A stretch of 64,000 nt of DNA from Malachius bipustulatus (GCA_910589415.1 OU342638.1:2418001-2482000); one strand, 5' to 3'. Shown: positions 46,807-58,831, numbered from the stretch's first letter. Numbers and translations are program-made. Notes: generated by a model not told the origin, from the letters alone.

Positions 46807-47345
46807 AAAAGGGTTTTCATAGTCGATTTTTGTGTTTCTTATGTCCGTATACTGTTTCTTCATCTCATTCGATATTACAAAAATCAAGGAAACCAAAAAT
46901 GCATCAAACTGAAAAAACAAGAATTAGAAAATGATAACGTTATTCTTCCTTTCCAACGAATGTCTTAAAAAACCTAAGGCAAGCAATGTCAACAAAATAT
47001 GATTTCGTTCTGATGTCATTGGATGAAAAATTGTCAATTTTTTTCGAAAAAATAATGAAAAGTTAAAACATTTTTATTTGTACGCCCGTATTTATAAACA
47101 ATAATTTCCTAAATAATTACGTAATCAGTTATCTCCATCTCATTCTAATGCGTATAAACTGTATACTATAAACTACATCCCATTTATTTAATTATTTTCT
47201 TGCTATTACAGGGCCAGAACGCTTTGTGAATACAGGCCTTGTGAATTAAGGCTCAGATTTTTGGTTTCCTCAATTTTTGTTAGAAAAAAAAAAAGAAAAG
47301 TTTATTACGAAAACTCTAGGATCTAGTCGGCTTTGAAATTTTTTT
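46807..47345. repeat. Q-type repeat, roughly palindromic, with a nested MITE
   Basis: AAGGAAACCAAAAATGCA near 46887 mirrors TTTTTGGTTTCCTCAATTTT near 47260, and similar sequence is seen at 57200-57330. The MITE 47084-47237 sits between the arms. Confidence 0.5.
47084..47237. mobile_element. Palindromic MITE, second member of the 4826-4972 family
   Basis: It starts GCCCGTATTTATAAACAATA and shares TTTCCTAAATAATTACGTAA with the other copy. The right end TTTGTGAATACAGGC mirrors the left, but the interior is more diverged. Confidence 0.65.
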
Positions 47346-48585
47346 GTTTTTGTTAATCAGATGGATAACTCACGGTGACTCATGCTAACCAACAAATAAT
47401 TATTTATTTATTTTCAATTATAAAAAAGAAATAGGAAATTTTGATTTTTTCAGTTTTTTAACATACTTTAGCAACGAGTGAATTTATTCTGAATTGTGTT
47501 TCAGCTTCTTTATATTTTAATAATTTAATTTCAATTAATAATAAAAATTTTCACCTTTTTTCTAATTAAATCGAACTTTGTGTCTCTGCTACTTCTCAAG
47601 ATCTTGATGATGAGAGAGATAAAATACATCAATCAAAACAAATAATATTAGTCGGATTTCTAAAATTTAGGGATTTTCTCAAAACTGAATCGCTGATAGG
47701 TACCTAATCAATTTATTATTGATAGTCCAGTACAGACCCCGTTTTAGCTAGAAATTCTATAGACCACTTCCTAAAATTGTAAAAATTGAAATTTAGGCTC
47801 ATACCATCTACTCGAAAGTCCCAATGCCGTTGGTTACTTTTACCGAGGGGGTGAAAACCACCCTTTCTCGAAGGTGAAAAATTGATTGTTAAAAATTACT
47901 GTAGAAATCAATTAACCTACTCTAGTTTTAAGTCATTTTTTTCATAACGTTTTTTCCTACAGCCAATACTTTTTGAGATATTTGAGATTTAAATTTCGAT
48001 TTTTTTACCACGTTTTGGAACGGTTTTTCACGAATATCTCAAAAAGTTTGAGCTTTATAAAAGATCACAATAAACAAAGTTGTAGGTAATAAAAAATCAA
48101 AGAGAATGGTTTTGTCTATAGTTGCTCCAAACCTATTGTTAACTGAGTAATGGCTTATTAAAAGCCAGCTTTTACTTTTCGAGTAAAAATCGAAACTTTC
48201 AATCTAAAATGATAAAAAAATTATGGATTTTTTGATAAAAACTGATAGAAAGTTTTTGATAGTGCTTATTATTTTAAGACCTTAATTTTTAATTTTTATG
48301 AAAGGTACTAGCGAAAAAACTGACCGAGTTATGACGAAGAAAATAAGATAGACGCCGAGTTTTTTCGTAGAAAAAACCTCACAACTACCCCTTGAAAACC
48401 ACCCCAATTTAAAATATTTGTTAGCCCTTCTACATCCATAATATACTATTAGTAAATTCTGTGAGTTTGAACGATGAACAAGCCTTAATTTTGAAAAGAT
48501 TAATTTAAAGTAAGGAAAAAATTTGAAATTTCTATAAAAAAAGTTAGTTTTTTCAATACAAGTCAAAAAATAAGGCATAGGTATA
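47346..48585. other. AT-rich sequence, nothing recognised
   Basis: No domain-bearing frame. GTCCAGTACAGACCCCGTTTT near 47724 and the blocks following it look like an old repeat but could not be bounded. Confidence 0.35.
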
Positions 48586-49587
48586 CAGTGTGTGTCACAG
48601 GCATGGTACACCCTTTTTTTTTTCTTTTTTTTTTGATATATTTTTGAAATTTGGTACGTCGCATATTCTCGATAGAGCGCACTTTTTAGCAGAAAATTGA
48701 ATTTTTTCCCACATCCGGTTTTTTTCGGAAATGTTACCAACTTTTTATTTTTAAATGGGACACCCTATATATTATTATATTTTTGGATTCTATACATTTG
48801 TACGAATTCAACAATGCCACATAAGTACCATTTTAAATGTCAAATTTGTTTTTATTTAATTTTTTATTTCTCAATTATAGTGTGCCATGACTATTTCGTT
48901 TTACTCCAATTGGATCATCTAATGCTAGAAAAATCGAATTTTTGTTCAAAGTACTAAATTACGTGATTTATGGATAAATTATGCGCACCGGAATGATTTT
49001 TTGAGCTGGATTCATTTTTTTCAAATGGTACCATATTGGTACCGAGGTATCTACTAGTACTCTTAATAAGGGACATTTTGGTATACCCATTTTGCATCTG
49101 TGACGAACACAACTGAAGTCATGGCACACTATAATTGAGCAATAAAAAATTAAATAAAAACAAATTTGACATTTAAAATGGTACTCATGTGGCATTACTG
49201 GATTCGTACAAATGTATAGAATCCAAAAATATAATAATATATAGGGTGTCCCATTTAAAAATAAAAAGTTGCTAACATTTCCGGAAAAACCGGATGTGGA
49301 AAAATAAAAAATTAAATAAAAACAAATTTGACATTTAAAATGGTAGTCATGTGGCATTGTTGGATTCGTACAAATGTATAGAATCCAAAAATATAATAAT
49401 ATATAGGGTGTCCCATTTAAAAATAAAAAGTTGGTAACATTTCCGGAAAAACCGGATGTGGGAAAAAATTCAATTTTCTGCTAAAAAGTGCGCTCTATCG
49501 AGAATATGCGACGTACCAAATTTCAAAAAACTATCTCCAAAAATAAAGAAAAAAAAACGGGGTGTACCATGCCTGTGACACACACTG
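48586..49587. mobile_element. 1.0-kb palindromic element, CAGTGTGTGTCACAGGCATG ends, TA duplication
   Basis: The left arm (48586-48900) mirrors the right arm (about 49120-49587). The right arm holds a 162-nt tandem duplication (49141-49302 and 49303 onward) with TATATAGGGTGTCCCATTT in each copy. TA flanks both ends (48584-48585, 49588-49589), and the CAGT start with TA target is typical of Tc1/mariner. The open frames 48282-48740, 48697-48957 and 48968-49357 arise from the arms and are not genes. Confidence 0.85.
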
Positions 49588-52500
49588 TATGTGAAAATTA
49601 CAAGATACCAAAAAGTTTGTTGTTTTTCTCTGAATTTTTTTTTTCGTAAGTGTAAAATTAAGGGAGATATGGGCTCTCAAAAGTTGTGGCTAGTGGTTGA
49701 CTAGTAAAAAAGTAAACATGCTTTTTGGAAAATTTTTCCAGCATCTAAATTGAGGAAGTTATAGTCAAAAAATCATTGAACTAATTTTCGCAGTTTTTAA
49801 AAGTTTGAATAATGTTCAATAAAAACAATTTAAATGCTTATTTTAACATTTTATATCTAATAGGGGTGGTTTACGGTAGCTCACGAAAAATACTAAATAA
49901 CATCAAGTTATCTTCACTGAAATTATTACAACAAAAATTGAAGCAATTAAAAGTTTGAATCTTGTTTATAATATTTTTATCGTAGTTTTAACCCCTGAAA
50001 ATATTCAACAATAAACGAAATATATAGCATTAAATAACGTAAAGTAATCTGCTTTACTTAACTTATTTAAACAAAATCCAACATTTTAATGCTTTAACGT
50101 AATTTTTTATTATTTTACTCGCTATCGGGGGGGGGGGGGGGTTCACCCCTAAAAATATATCGATGGTCTATTTTTATGCAAATCGGAGGTGTTCTTAAGT
50201 TTTTCCAGGTTTCGCCGTTTTTGACCGCTGTGTACTGGACTATGAGTTTTTTTTAGAAAAAATATGTGCATAAGCTACTTTCGACTTGAAATAGCGTAAC
50301 TAATAGGTATACCTACCTACATCCTGAAGCTACGTCTGTCGCGACATGCAACACGCTATAACTGGGAATTCTCCATTATCATCATCCCTCAATGTTACTA
50401 TTAAAGATACAATTATGTCCTTTTCCTTTGGCTCCTAATGTTGATATTATAAAAAGAGGAAGATGTTGAAAAACTGTTTTTTTAAACTCAACACCAGCAA
50501 CGCTAAAAACGATAAACGATAACGATAACGGTTTAAGAGGTTAATAAACGAAGTTGCCAAGTAAAAAGAGTAAAGAAAAAACTCAGTGCTTATTTTTAAT
50601 GCAACGAACCTTATATCATTCTCGGTATGGAGAAAAGTGACCTTGAAAAATGGCTTTTGTCTAATTTCCTAATTAAAAACCAAAGAATAAAAATTTTGAG
50701 TTTGCAAATGTTGTTTTTTTTTTGGTCTATGTAGGTATAATAGTGTCAGAATCATTGATTTGTTTTTATTTGTTCTTTTTTTTATAAAATAAGTCCAATG
50801 GTAAATGATATTTTTATGCTTACTATTACCTACAATTTTTTTTGATCAGAATATTTTATGAATACTGGAATCATATCGATAATCTATCAAAGCGATGCAT
50901 TACATCACAGTATCGCGATAGCATGTGGTTATTATAGGTAAATTAAGGGTACCACGATAGGTGCATAATATATTATGCTTATAATGGTCTCATTTTCATA
51001 TAAAAAAGTCGATATTTGAGAATAGAGTATTTTTCCACGAAAGAACTTGCTAAAATCAAAAACTAGCAATATACAAGAAATTCTTAATTAAAAATGGTTT
51101 TGGACAAATTCCTTTCATCAGGCTTAGGTATATTTTCCCTAAAGGATAGTCAGGTTGACTCAACCGCAAAAAGTGTCATCACCAGTTCCTCAAAAATGGT
51201 TAGTTCCTTATGAATAAGATATTTTGGGATTCAGTAAATGGATAGCTTTATAAAAATGAACCGCATGTGTTCAAATCCCACTCGTGCCTTGTGTGTTGTG
51301 TTCGTCTATAAAACTATTTATATACAAAATTTGTCTGTGTCTGAATCAGTCAGTACTCGAAACAAAATTACCAGAGTGGAGCGATTGTGTCTTTACCTAT
51401 ATAATTAAGACCAATGTTCCCTCTTTAAAAAAAAAGTATAAAAAGGAAATCGAAATCAAAACTGTAGCAATTAAAAGACTAAACTCAAAAGAGCTTTTAG
51501 GTGGGTACTTAGACACAACACAAACTTTATAATTAATGTTAGTCTTTAAATATTCAGATCAGCTGTGCATAATTTTCCAAAAATTTTTCTTTTTTTTGCC
51601 TGTAGTTATAACAGAAAAGAATATACAAGTTACTGCATGCCTGAATCACCCCGTATAATTATTGCCCAATTTTACTTAAATCGAGGACGCTTCTTCTAAA
51701 AGTTACAAAATTTGACGCCTGGTATCTTTCTTACTCAGCAAGCTAATATATTTATTTCAAAATCAGAGGGACCGGAAAATCTCATTAGGAGAATTGTGAC
51801 TCGTTAATACACAGTACCAGAATCAAGCGAGGCTGTGATATTTTTTCATTCCCAGATCAATACTTTTTGTACACACGTTACCATGTTCACGTTATCGCGA
51901 AATCGATACTAATCTTGACTTGACTACGTGGATGTGATTATATTTTTTTCAAGCAATTACATAGGTATATCTCTATAAAATTTGGAAAATGAATGACGTC
52001 AATAATTTGGACAAACATATTTTCCATCAGTCATACCCCTAGTAGTCAGACAAATCAAAAATAAGATCAACTATTAGAAAATCTATTCCTTGGAAATAAA
52101 ACGACAAGAAAGCTCAGTACCTACTAAGAGTATTTTCTGATTCAGTTGTCACAGTGATGTCCTAGAAATAAACGAGGACTCAATTTGTGATATCAACATT
52201 AGCACTAGCACCACGACTATTATAGCAGTTAGTATAGCGTTAGCATCAGTGAAATCAACACTAACATAGAGCTAAAGGAAAAATATAAATATACCAAACC
52301 GTGCAATAAAATTATAAGATAAGATCCCTGCTGGATGAGAAGATGACATCTTACTCTCAAATTAGTCATAACGCTCTTGGGGTGCAAGGAAATGTCAATT
52401 TGGGATTTATAAACGGTGCGATAACAAATTTTGATTGGAATTATGAGGAGAAGAGTCATAATAATCTACTAATAGAAACAGTAATAATAATTATTATTCC

Positions 52501-52783
52501 ACTACTTTTCACTAACTACTTACGATCTATACACCTAGTCCTAGTTCTAGTACTAGGTACGATGTCATACCTGTCATTCGATTAATCATTTATCAAAGCA
52601 ATAATTAAATTACCCAAAGCCGCACCACACACCACCACCACCAGCACTAAAACCACCCGCGCGTTAAACAATCAGCTAACCCTAACCACAGGGAGATAAA
52701 AAGCGCACTTCGATCAAAAAAAGAGCGACCTGGACGAAGGAAATGAAACAACATTCCAGAGCGGGCGAGTCCTTGACACTTAC
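49588..52783. other. AT-rich intron sequence with a G15 run
   Basis: No gene recognised. A run of 15 G lies at 50127-50141. From about 52610 the composition turns GC-richer, with ACCACCACCACC near 52632, leading to the candidate promoter region. Confidence 0.4.
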
Positions 52784-52792
52784 CCTGTCCAT
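52784..52792 (-). CDS. Candidate first coding exon (Met-Asp-Arg) of the minus-strand host gene
   Basis: On the minus strand CAAGATGGACAGG is followed by GTAAGTG, a strong donor. The ATG has A at -3 and G at +4 and follows an in-frame stop. The exon ends on a codon border, matching the phase-0 start of the coiled-coil exon at 23284. This would put the RIM-binding protein start here, with a 29.5-kb intron. It is inference from signal quality and phase. Only three codons are coding, so it could belong to another transcript. Confidence 0.4.
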
Positions 52793-53060
52793 CTTGTTTG
52801 ATGGCTGTTTTCAGAGGGATAAGAGTCTGTGTCGCGGCATGGCGGCTCCCAATCCAGGTCCAGGTGTGTCCCGGGGCTCGTCTACTGTATTTTACTGGCC
52901 ACCATGTCGATATGGGTCATCGTCGCCGTCGCCGCCGCCGCCGCCGTCTACGAATGGCGGGATCAATGGGGTGCGCGCGTTTGGGATCGATCGGCGGCTG
53001 GAGAATGGGAATGGCGGGCTAAGTTGCCGGATTGGACGATTCGGCGAAGATCATTTCTGG
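52793..53060 (-). promoter_or_regulatory. GC-rich island: candidate 5' UTR and promoter
   Basis: The only strongly GC-rich, CpG-containing block in this part of the window, with a (GGC)n-like run at about 52923-52950 on the minus strand. Such triplet-rich blocks are common in insect 5' UTRs, and it sits directly upstream of the candidate start. No TATA box or initiator could be fixed. Confidence 0.4.
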
Positions 53061-54251
53061 TTTATTTGCTTCGACGCGGATGCATTTTTCCATATCCTAT
53101 ATACTTAGCCCTATGCTTTTCGCTAATCGTATAGAACTTGATAAATTCAAACCGGCTTTCTCGTTTCCTATCAGGCTAGCGCACATACAGCGTGTTTCTT
53201 ATTTTTTCTTTATTCCTTATTTCAGAGCTCACTATGGGTATATCGTAAACGCTAAAAGACACAGAGTTGATTAAATTATAGACAAGATGCGCGATTTTGT
53301 GGCCATCTCGAATCCGTGAAGACATACAAGATATCTGTGACTGTGACCGTTCCTGAAATATCCTGAAAAAAACTCAAAAACTCATTTTTTTTTCTTAATA
53401 TCTACATTCTTAGGTATTTAAAGTTTCAATTTGAATGTTGGTGTATCCACATTGTTTGGCATTCGGCATTTTTTTATTGGCTTTTTGTTTTTTATTGTTT
53501 TTACCTCCACTAGTTTCAAATATATGATAGTTCACTTTTGTGTTTGTTATTAAATTTTTCTTTTAAAAAATAAAGAAAATTATTCTGTGTACAACGATAC
53601 TTACACCTAATTATCTGTATTTTCAAATTTCATGTTAGATGTTTGATACAAGTAATTTGAAACTTCAGGTGGTGATTCTACATGAAAAAATAATGACATA
53701 ATAAACGTATGTGCGCAAATGCTTCGTTTTCCAGATACAGGGTGTTATAGGTTCACTTAAAAACTGACGATTTAAGTATTTATTTGCTCTGAAACCGGTC
53801 GAGATATGCGAAATAAATTTGGTGGGTTTCAAGAGGAAGTTAATGGGCATTTTTTGACATGCGGAGACGAGTAATGATCTCAATTTTTTTAAAGAAAAAA
53901 ATGGTACGCCACTGTGATTTTTTATAGCAAACTGTCATTATTTTGTCATGTATAATGCCACCCCCTCAAGTTTGTCGCACTTATTTACTAATACCGTGTA
54001 TAAAACAACAATTTTTGCACTAAGTTTGAAATTTTTTAAACACGAAGACCTATAGGATGTTCTATACCTATAATAGGAGTTTTCTATAAAGTTGATAAAT
54101 AAAGTACTCGCTATCTATCAATAAAAGCTTCTATAAATCGTCTAAAAGTACTTTATTTAACTATAAAACTCTTCAAACTTCTATAAAATATTTTCAAAAC
54201 TGACTTGTTGACATCAATTCTAAATTAATTAATTGTAACTATACATTAGTA
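53061..54251. other. AT-rich sequence with a Q-type repeat copy
   Basis: 53245-53400 (ATTTTGTGGCCATCTCGAAT, ACAAGATATCTGTGACTG) matches 56940-57060. The rest shows nothing recognisable. Confidence 0.45.
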
Positions 54252-54404
54252 TGAAAATTGTGTACAGTAACTGACAGTACTAAAAAAGCAATTTCGGTAA
54301 AGCGGCAAGCGGAAAATTTTTCTCGCAACGAAAGTTTCTGCTTGCCGCTTCTCTGAAATTGCTTTTTTAGTACCTACTGTCAGTTACTGCACACAATTTC
54401 CGTA
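54252..54404. mobile_element. Palindromic MITE related to 19119-19330
   Basis: GAAAATTGTGTACAGTAACT on the left mirrors AGTTACTGCACACAATTTCC on the right. The centre carries AAGCGGCAAGCGGAAAA and its counterpart GTTTCTGCTTGCCGCTT. Confidence 0.7.
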
Positions 54405-54474
54405 CCGATGTATAAGTTATTCTAAAAACAAATCAAAAACAATAAAATAAAACTACTTTGATGCATTTCCAACA

Positions 54475-55498
54475 CCAGGTAGGTACATACGAAAGGAGGT
54501 AATTCGCTGGCTTATTTTATGCCGAAAAGTTCATTTAAACATAGGTCCGCAACCGCTACGTTACCGATCTACAGGTTAAAAGATTTTTTCTTTTTTTTTT
54601 GTATAGGTCTTTGAGGTTAGTCAAACTTTAGTCAAACAATTAGTCACACATGGTCATTCCAGCTTTAATTTTTAACAGGCATTGCCGACTAAACGGTCAA
54701 AATTAACGAAAATGAAAAATTATGCACAAAAAACCAAAAGCCTGTTTTATCATTTTAAAATTTTGGATTTCGTCTAAATAGTACAGGCGGTAGGGAGTTT
54801 GAGCTGGAAACATCATTCTCTACCTCGCTACATTTTTGCATACGCTTTAAGGTCCCTCTCAATGTCCCAAATTCACACATGTCTACAATTTTTGCGCCCT
54901 GGGGGGCTACGAGGGGGTCTAAAAAGTGCAAAATTTGTTTTATACTTTTTTCGATTTAAGTATAGCTACGAGAAACGTAATTTACGAGAATACGAGAAAA
55001 AACACCGAAGTAAAGAGTCCGCCGAGCCCTACAAGTTTGCTCCTAATGACTTTAATGACTTTCGTCGTAACTGTTACTAATCGGTAACGGTTACCGATTG
55101 AGGAGTAGGGAAGTTTTTTTTTTAAATAAAATTTTGTTTTTAATAATAATTATCTAATTTCTTAAAAAAGCATTAATTTTAACGAATTATAAGAAATTGT
55201 TTCTTTTTTTCTTAATGAGGATTGCAGATTCAAAAAAACTATGGGAGACCAAAAAGTTTCTAAATAAAATAGAAAGTTCATACTGTATTTTAGAATCTAC
55301 CAGCGGCGCATCGCAACAAGTTCAGGAGTGCCCTACAACGTAACCAAATTAGAGCTAAATATCTCAAAAACTATGGGAGCTATAGATAAAAAAACTATAT
55401 TTTTTTATTTAAACACCCTATAGATCGGTAGCGAAGCTGTAGCGGACCTATGTTTGTATGAAGTCAAAGAATTACCTCCTTTCGTATGTACCTGGTAT
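54475..55498. mobile_element. 1.0-kb element with about 100-nt inverted ends
   Basis: ACATACGAAAGGAGGTAATT near 54487 and ATAGGTCCGC near 54541 are mirrored at 55404-55498 (AATTACCTCCTTTCGTATGT, GCGGACCTAT). The interior holds an unrecognised short frame (54799-55080) without domains. No clear target duplication was found. Confidence 0.65.
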
Positions 55499-55738
55499 AC
55501 TTTGAAATTTTGTAAAACTGCAGAGAAATATAAATACCTACCTTATGGTCATGGAATTTACTAGACATCTTTAACAATAAATAGCTTAACTTTGAAGCAC
55601 TTTGTAGAGATTGGCTGTTTGACCTATCTGACATTTTTGAACGCCATTTTCACCAGAAGATTTTCAAATTATTTTTTTTTTTTAAATGATGTGCCGCATC
55701 AGCAACATTGGCTATTAGCGGCTACAGTGGTACTATTA
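55499..55738. other. Short unassigned stretch
   Basis: Nothing recognised. Confidence 0.3.
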
Positions 55739-56636
55739 GTAGCGTGTGTGAGTCGGAAAAAACCCCGAAAATTGTAAATATTTTGAGCCGGAACAAGATT
55801 ACTTCCCCCCTCCGTTTTAGAGGATGCTGAACACGATGACGTTGTCAGAATTTCTCTTTCGGGTTGCGCAACCCCTCAAAACGGCCAAAAACCACCCCCT
55901 AGAGAGATAAACCGCGTTTCAATCCATTTCCCTGCAAAAAAAACTTTCCCCCCGTTTTCGAGGATGCTGAGCACAATGGAGGTGCTGGACATCGCGTGCG
56001 ACCCCGACCAACCCCTCCACCGGCCAATACTCACCCCCGAAATGGGTGATTTTTTTTTGTATATGTAGGCCAAACGATGGACTTTTTCGAAAAACTTTTT
56101 GAAAATTCAAGTACAGAATCACAATGGCCATAATTTAAAATTATTTTGGAGTATAAAGAGTGTCCCATATGACAGTGGCATATCAAAGTTATGTGTTTTT
56201 AAATGGAATGCTCCTATGTTATTGCATTTTTAGATTGTCTGAGAAGAGGAAATAAGATTGGCTTTTACAGTTGGTGTTTAAATTCAGAAGTTTTTGAGTT
56301 ATAAACAAGTGAAAATCGTAATTTTTTAAGTTCAACGAAAACGGCTAAAGTATTGGCCGGAGGAGGGGTTGGTCGGGGTCGCACGCGATGTCCAGCACCT
56401 CCATTGTGCTCAGCATCCTCGAAAACGGGGGGAAGGTTTTTTTTGCAGGGAAATGGATTGAAGCGCGGTTTATCTCTCTATGGGGTGGTTTTTGGCCGTT
56501 TTGAGGAGTTGCGCAACCCCAAAGAGAAATTCTGACAACGTCATCGTGTTCAGCATCCTCTAAAACGGAGGGGGGAAGTAATCTTGTTCCGGCTCAAAAT
56601 ATTTACATGTTCGTCCGACTCACACACGCCACTATA
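55739..56636. mobile_element. 900-bp palindromic element with GC-rich arms
   Basis: Left arm 55739-56040 and right arm 56350-56636 mirror each other (GCGTGTGTGAGTCGG; GGATGCTGA(A/G)CAC repeated twice per arm; GGGGTTGGTCGGGGTCGCAC). The spacer (56041-56349) contains P-type sequence including GAGTGTCCCATATGACAGTG and AGTTATAAACAAGTGAAAAT. Open frames in the arms are symmetrical by-products. Confidence 0.75.
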
Positions 56637-57570
56637 TACATTAATATTTGAAATAGGTTCAGTAATGCCTTCTTGTAGGTACTTCAAAGTGTTATCTAGC
56701 ATTTGATGGTTTTCGCCTAGTATCTCTGCCAGGTTTCCAATAATAAAATTACTGTTTCTTGCAGCGGTAAATTTCTGTCAATTTAATAGAATATGTTCTA
56801 CACTTAGGGTGGCATTGGCAATTCTCACATGGAGGTGCATTTTCTTTGAATATCAGGTATCCGTGTGTCAATCACGTATGTCCGATTCGAAGTCTATTAT
56901 ACAGCGTGCACCACTCTCTATATTGCTATCTCCTGAACGCTAAGAGATACAGGGTCGGTTAAATTAGAGAAAGATGCGCAATTTTGTGGCCATTTCGAAT
57001 CCGTCAAGGCATACAAGATATCTGTGACCGTTCCTGAAATATTTTTCAGGAACGGTTTCAGAAATATTCCGGAAAAAACTGAAAAATCGAGATTTCTCAT
57101 TTTTGCCATATCTTTTTTATTATTGGAAATTAATAAATAATTTTTTGTAGGCTTACATAAATCGTCAAGAGTTACCCATCTGTCAAAATTTCAAGGCCGA
57201 CTAGATCCAAGAGTTTTCACAGTCAACTTTCGTTTTTCTTTAGACCGCCATATTATTTTTTATTCGATATGAAAAAAATAATGGAAACCAAAAATGAGTA
57301 ATTTCAAAAAAAATCTATAATTTTTATTCTTCTTTTTTCAAAGAAAAACCTAAAAAAATCGTCGAAATACGTCAACATTGTTAAAATACGCCTAAATAGT
57401 ACTTATAAATAGTACTAAAATAGGCTTATGGTTTTTTAATTTATCACTTGCTGCCATCTCTGCTCTAAGTTTTGGAGTTTTACACGGACTGAGTTCTTGA
57501 TATTTGAGAAGCCGGTGTAAGTTTGGTTCCATTGAATTTGCCATTATTCAGTAATGAGGTTTTTTATATA
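56637..57570. repeat. Q-type repeat copy and flanking AT-rich sequence
   Basis: 56927-57130 carries GAGATACAGGGTCGGTTAAA, GTGGCCATTTCGAATCC and GACCGTTCCTGAAATATTT with a small hairpin. 57200-57330 matches 46830-46910. No gene is seen. Confidence 0.5.
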
Positions 57571-57755
57571 CAGGGCGAATTATAAAAAACGCCCCAAGCG
57601 ATAACTCCGTTATTTTTGAAGATATGACAAAACTTTTTTTTACAAAGTGGCGCCGTTTATCATCATCTATATTTTGGGATACGCTCGATCAAGAGAACTT
57701 CCTGTTTAACCGGAAGTGACATCAACTTCAGGTTTCTAATAAATGGAACACCCTG
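57571..57755. mobile_element. 185-bp element with CAGGG/CCCTG ends and TA flanks
   Basis: CAGGGCGAATTATAAAAAAC starts after TA (57569-57570), and GGAACACCCTG ends before TA (57756-57757). Only the outermost bases mirror each other, so it may be a single-arm relative of the palindromic elements. Confidence 0.5.
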
Positions 57756-58129
57756 TATATCTTATTATTTTTGGATTCTTTGTTAAATTGTTCTTCAAAA
57801 ACTTTATAATACCATATGCCTAAAATCAATAGCTAGTGAGATAATAAAGTAGGCTGTGGAAAGAATAGAAGATTTTTATTAATTTTATCCAATGAAATCA
57901 AACGAGTAGCCTAAATTTATTACAGATATTGGTCAAAATTCTCTTGAAAGAAAAATTATACCTTCTAGCCGAGGGGTAAGCCGCTGGCAAAAATTTGTAC
58001 ACCCTTATTCCGCTAAGGAGGTAATCCCTAAAGATTTCCTCGGATTTCAAAGATTTCCCCGAGATTACCTAGATTTTTTCCAGACTACCTCGGATTTCCT
58101 CCAGATCACAGATTTTGCTGAAACGTTTT

Positions 58130-58175
58130 CTAACACGTTTTTCCAGCAAACGTGTTAGAAAACGTTTGCTGGAAA
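58130..58175. repeat. Tight hairpin
   Basis: ACGTTTTCTAACACGTTT is followed within a few bases by CGTGTTAGAAAACGT, and CCAGCAAACG pairs with CGTTTGCTGG nearby, giving overlapping inverted repeats. Confidence 0.7.
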
Positions 58176-58338
58176 AGTAAAAATCCCTTTATTTTCAAGG
58201 GGATCGCATATACGAGTATATAGTCTCTATTTGATTTGGGCCAGGTTCACATCCGCTTTGTCTTCCACATCAGGAAATACAAAAGTATCTTTTTTCCCTT
58301 TATGTAGTCGCATACATTTAGCTGTGATTTGTTTCTTT

Positions 58339-58831
58339 GATGTACGCGAAAAACGCCGATACAGCTCGATTTTGTTATCGAGGGGGACATATTTTCGTGA
58401 CAAATTTAACTACCCAAGTTCACCCCCTTGGCAGGGGTATAGCTACTCCTTTGCTTATCATCATAGGGAACAGATATTGAGTGATAGTATCATTTGAAAG
58501 CTACTTGAATTCCCTTTACAACGATATCCAACATTTTGGGTTTCACTTACATACAGGTTGGCCCAATGAAAACATTTTTTTTGGGCTGGCCCAATTAAAA
58601 CATTTTTTGGGCCAGCCTGTATGTAAGTGAAACCCAAAATGTTGGATATCGTTGTTAAGAGAATTCAAGTAGCTTTCAAATGATGTATCACTCAATAGCT
58701 GTTCCCTATGATGATAAGCAAAGGGGTAGCTACCCCTGCCAAAGGGATGAACTTGGGTAGTTAAATTTGTCACGAAAATATATCCCCCTCGCCAACAAAA
58801 TCGACCTGTTTCGGCGTTTTTCGCGTACATC
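58339..58831. repeat. Foldback repeat nested in the hAT-like element
   Basis: ATGTACGCGAAAAACGCCGA at the left mirrors CGGCGTTTTTCGCGTACATC at the right, and the arms match through TTCAAGTAGCTTTCAAATGA and the AACGATATCCAACATTTTGG block. The centre has two copies of a CCCAAT(G/T)AAAACATTTTTT unit with GGGCCAGCCTGTATG. A related piece lies at 25972-26280. Confidence 0.75.

Noticed and set aside
48282..49357. Three medium open frames with repeated YLIFYFS-like segments
   Set aside because: They are translations of the arms and tandem duplication of the palindromic element; the repeats mirror the DNA symmetry.
51284..51532. Plus-strand frame of 82 codons
   Set aside because: No domain, AT-rich composition like its surroundings, no splice signals judged convincing.
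52904..53134. Plus-strand frame starting GCCACCATG with a hydrophobic Val/Ala run (MSIWVIVAVAAAAAVYEW)
   Set aside because: The start context is excellent, but the Ala run comes from the (GCC)n block of a GC-rich island whose minus strand has a donor and a phase-matched exon. No conserved domain or stop context supports a protein. Kept only as an alternative.
55876..56535. Similar short frames on both strands
   Set aside because: Symmetric by-products of a palindrome's GC-rich arms.
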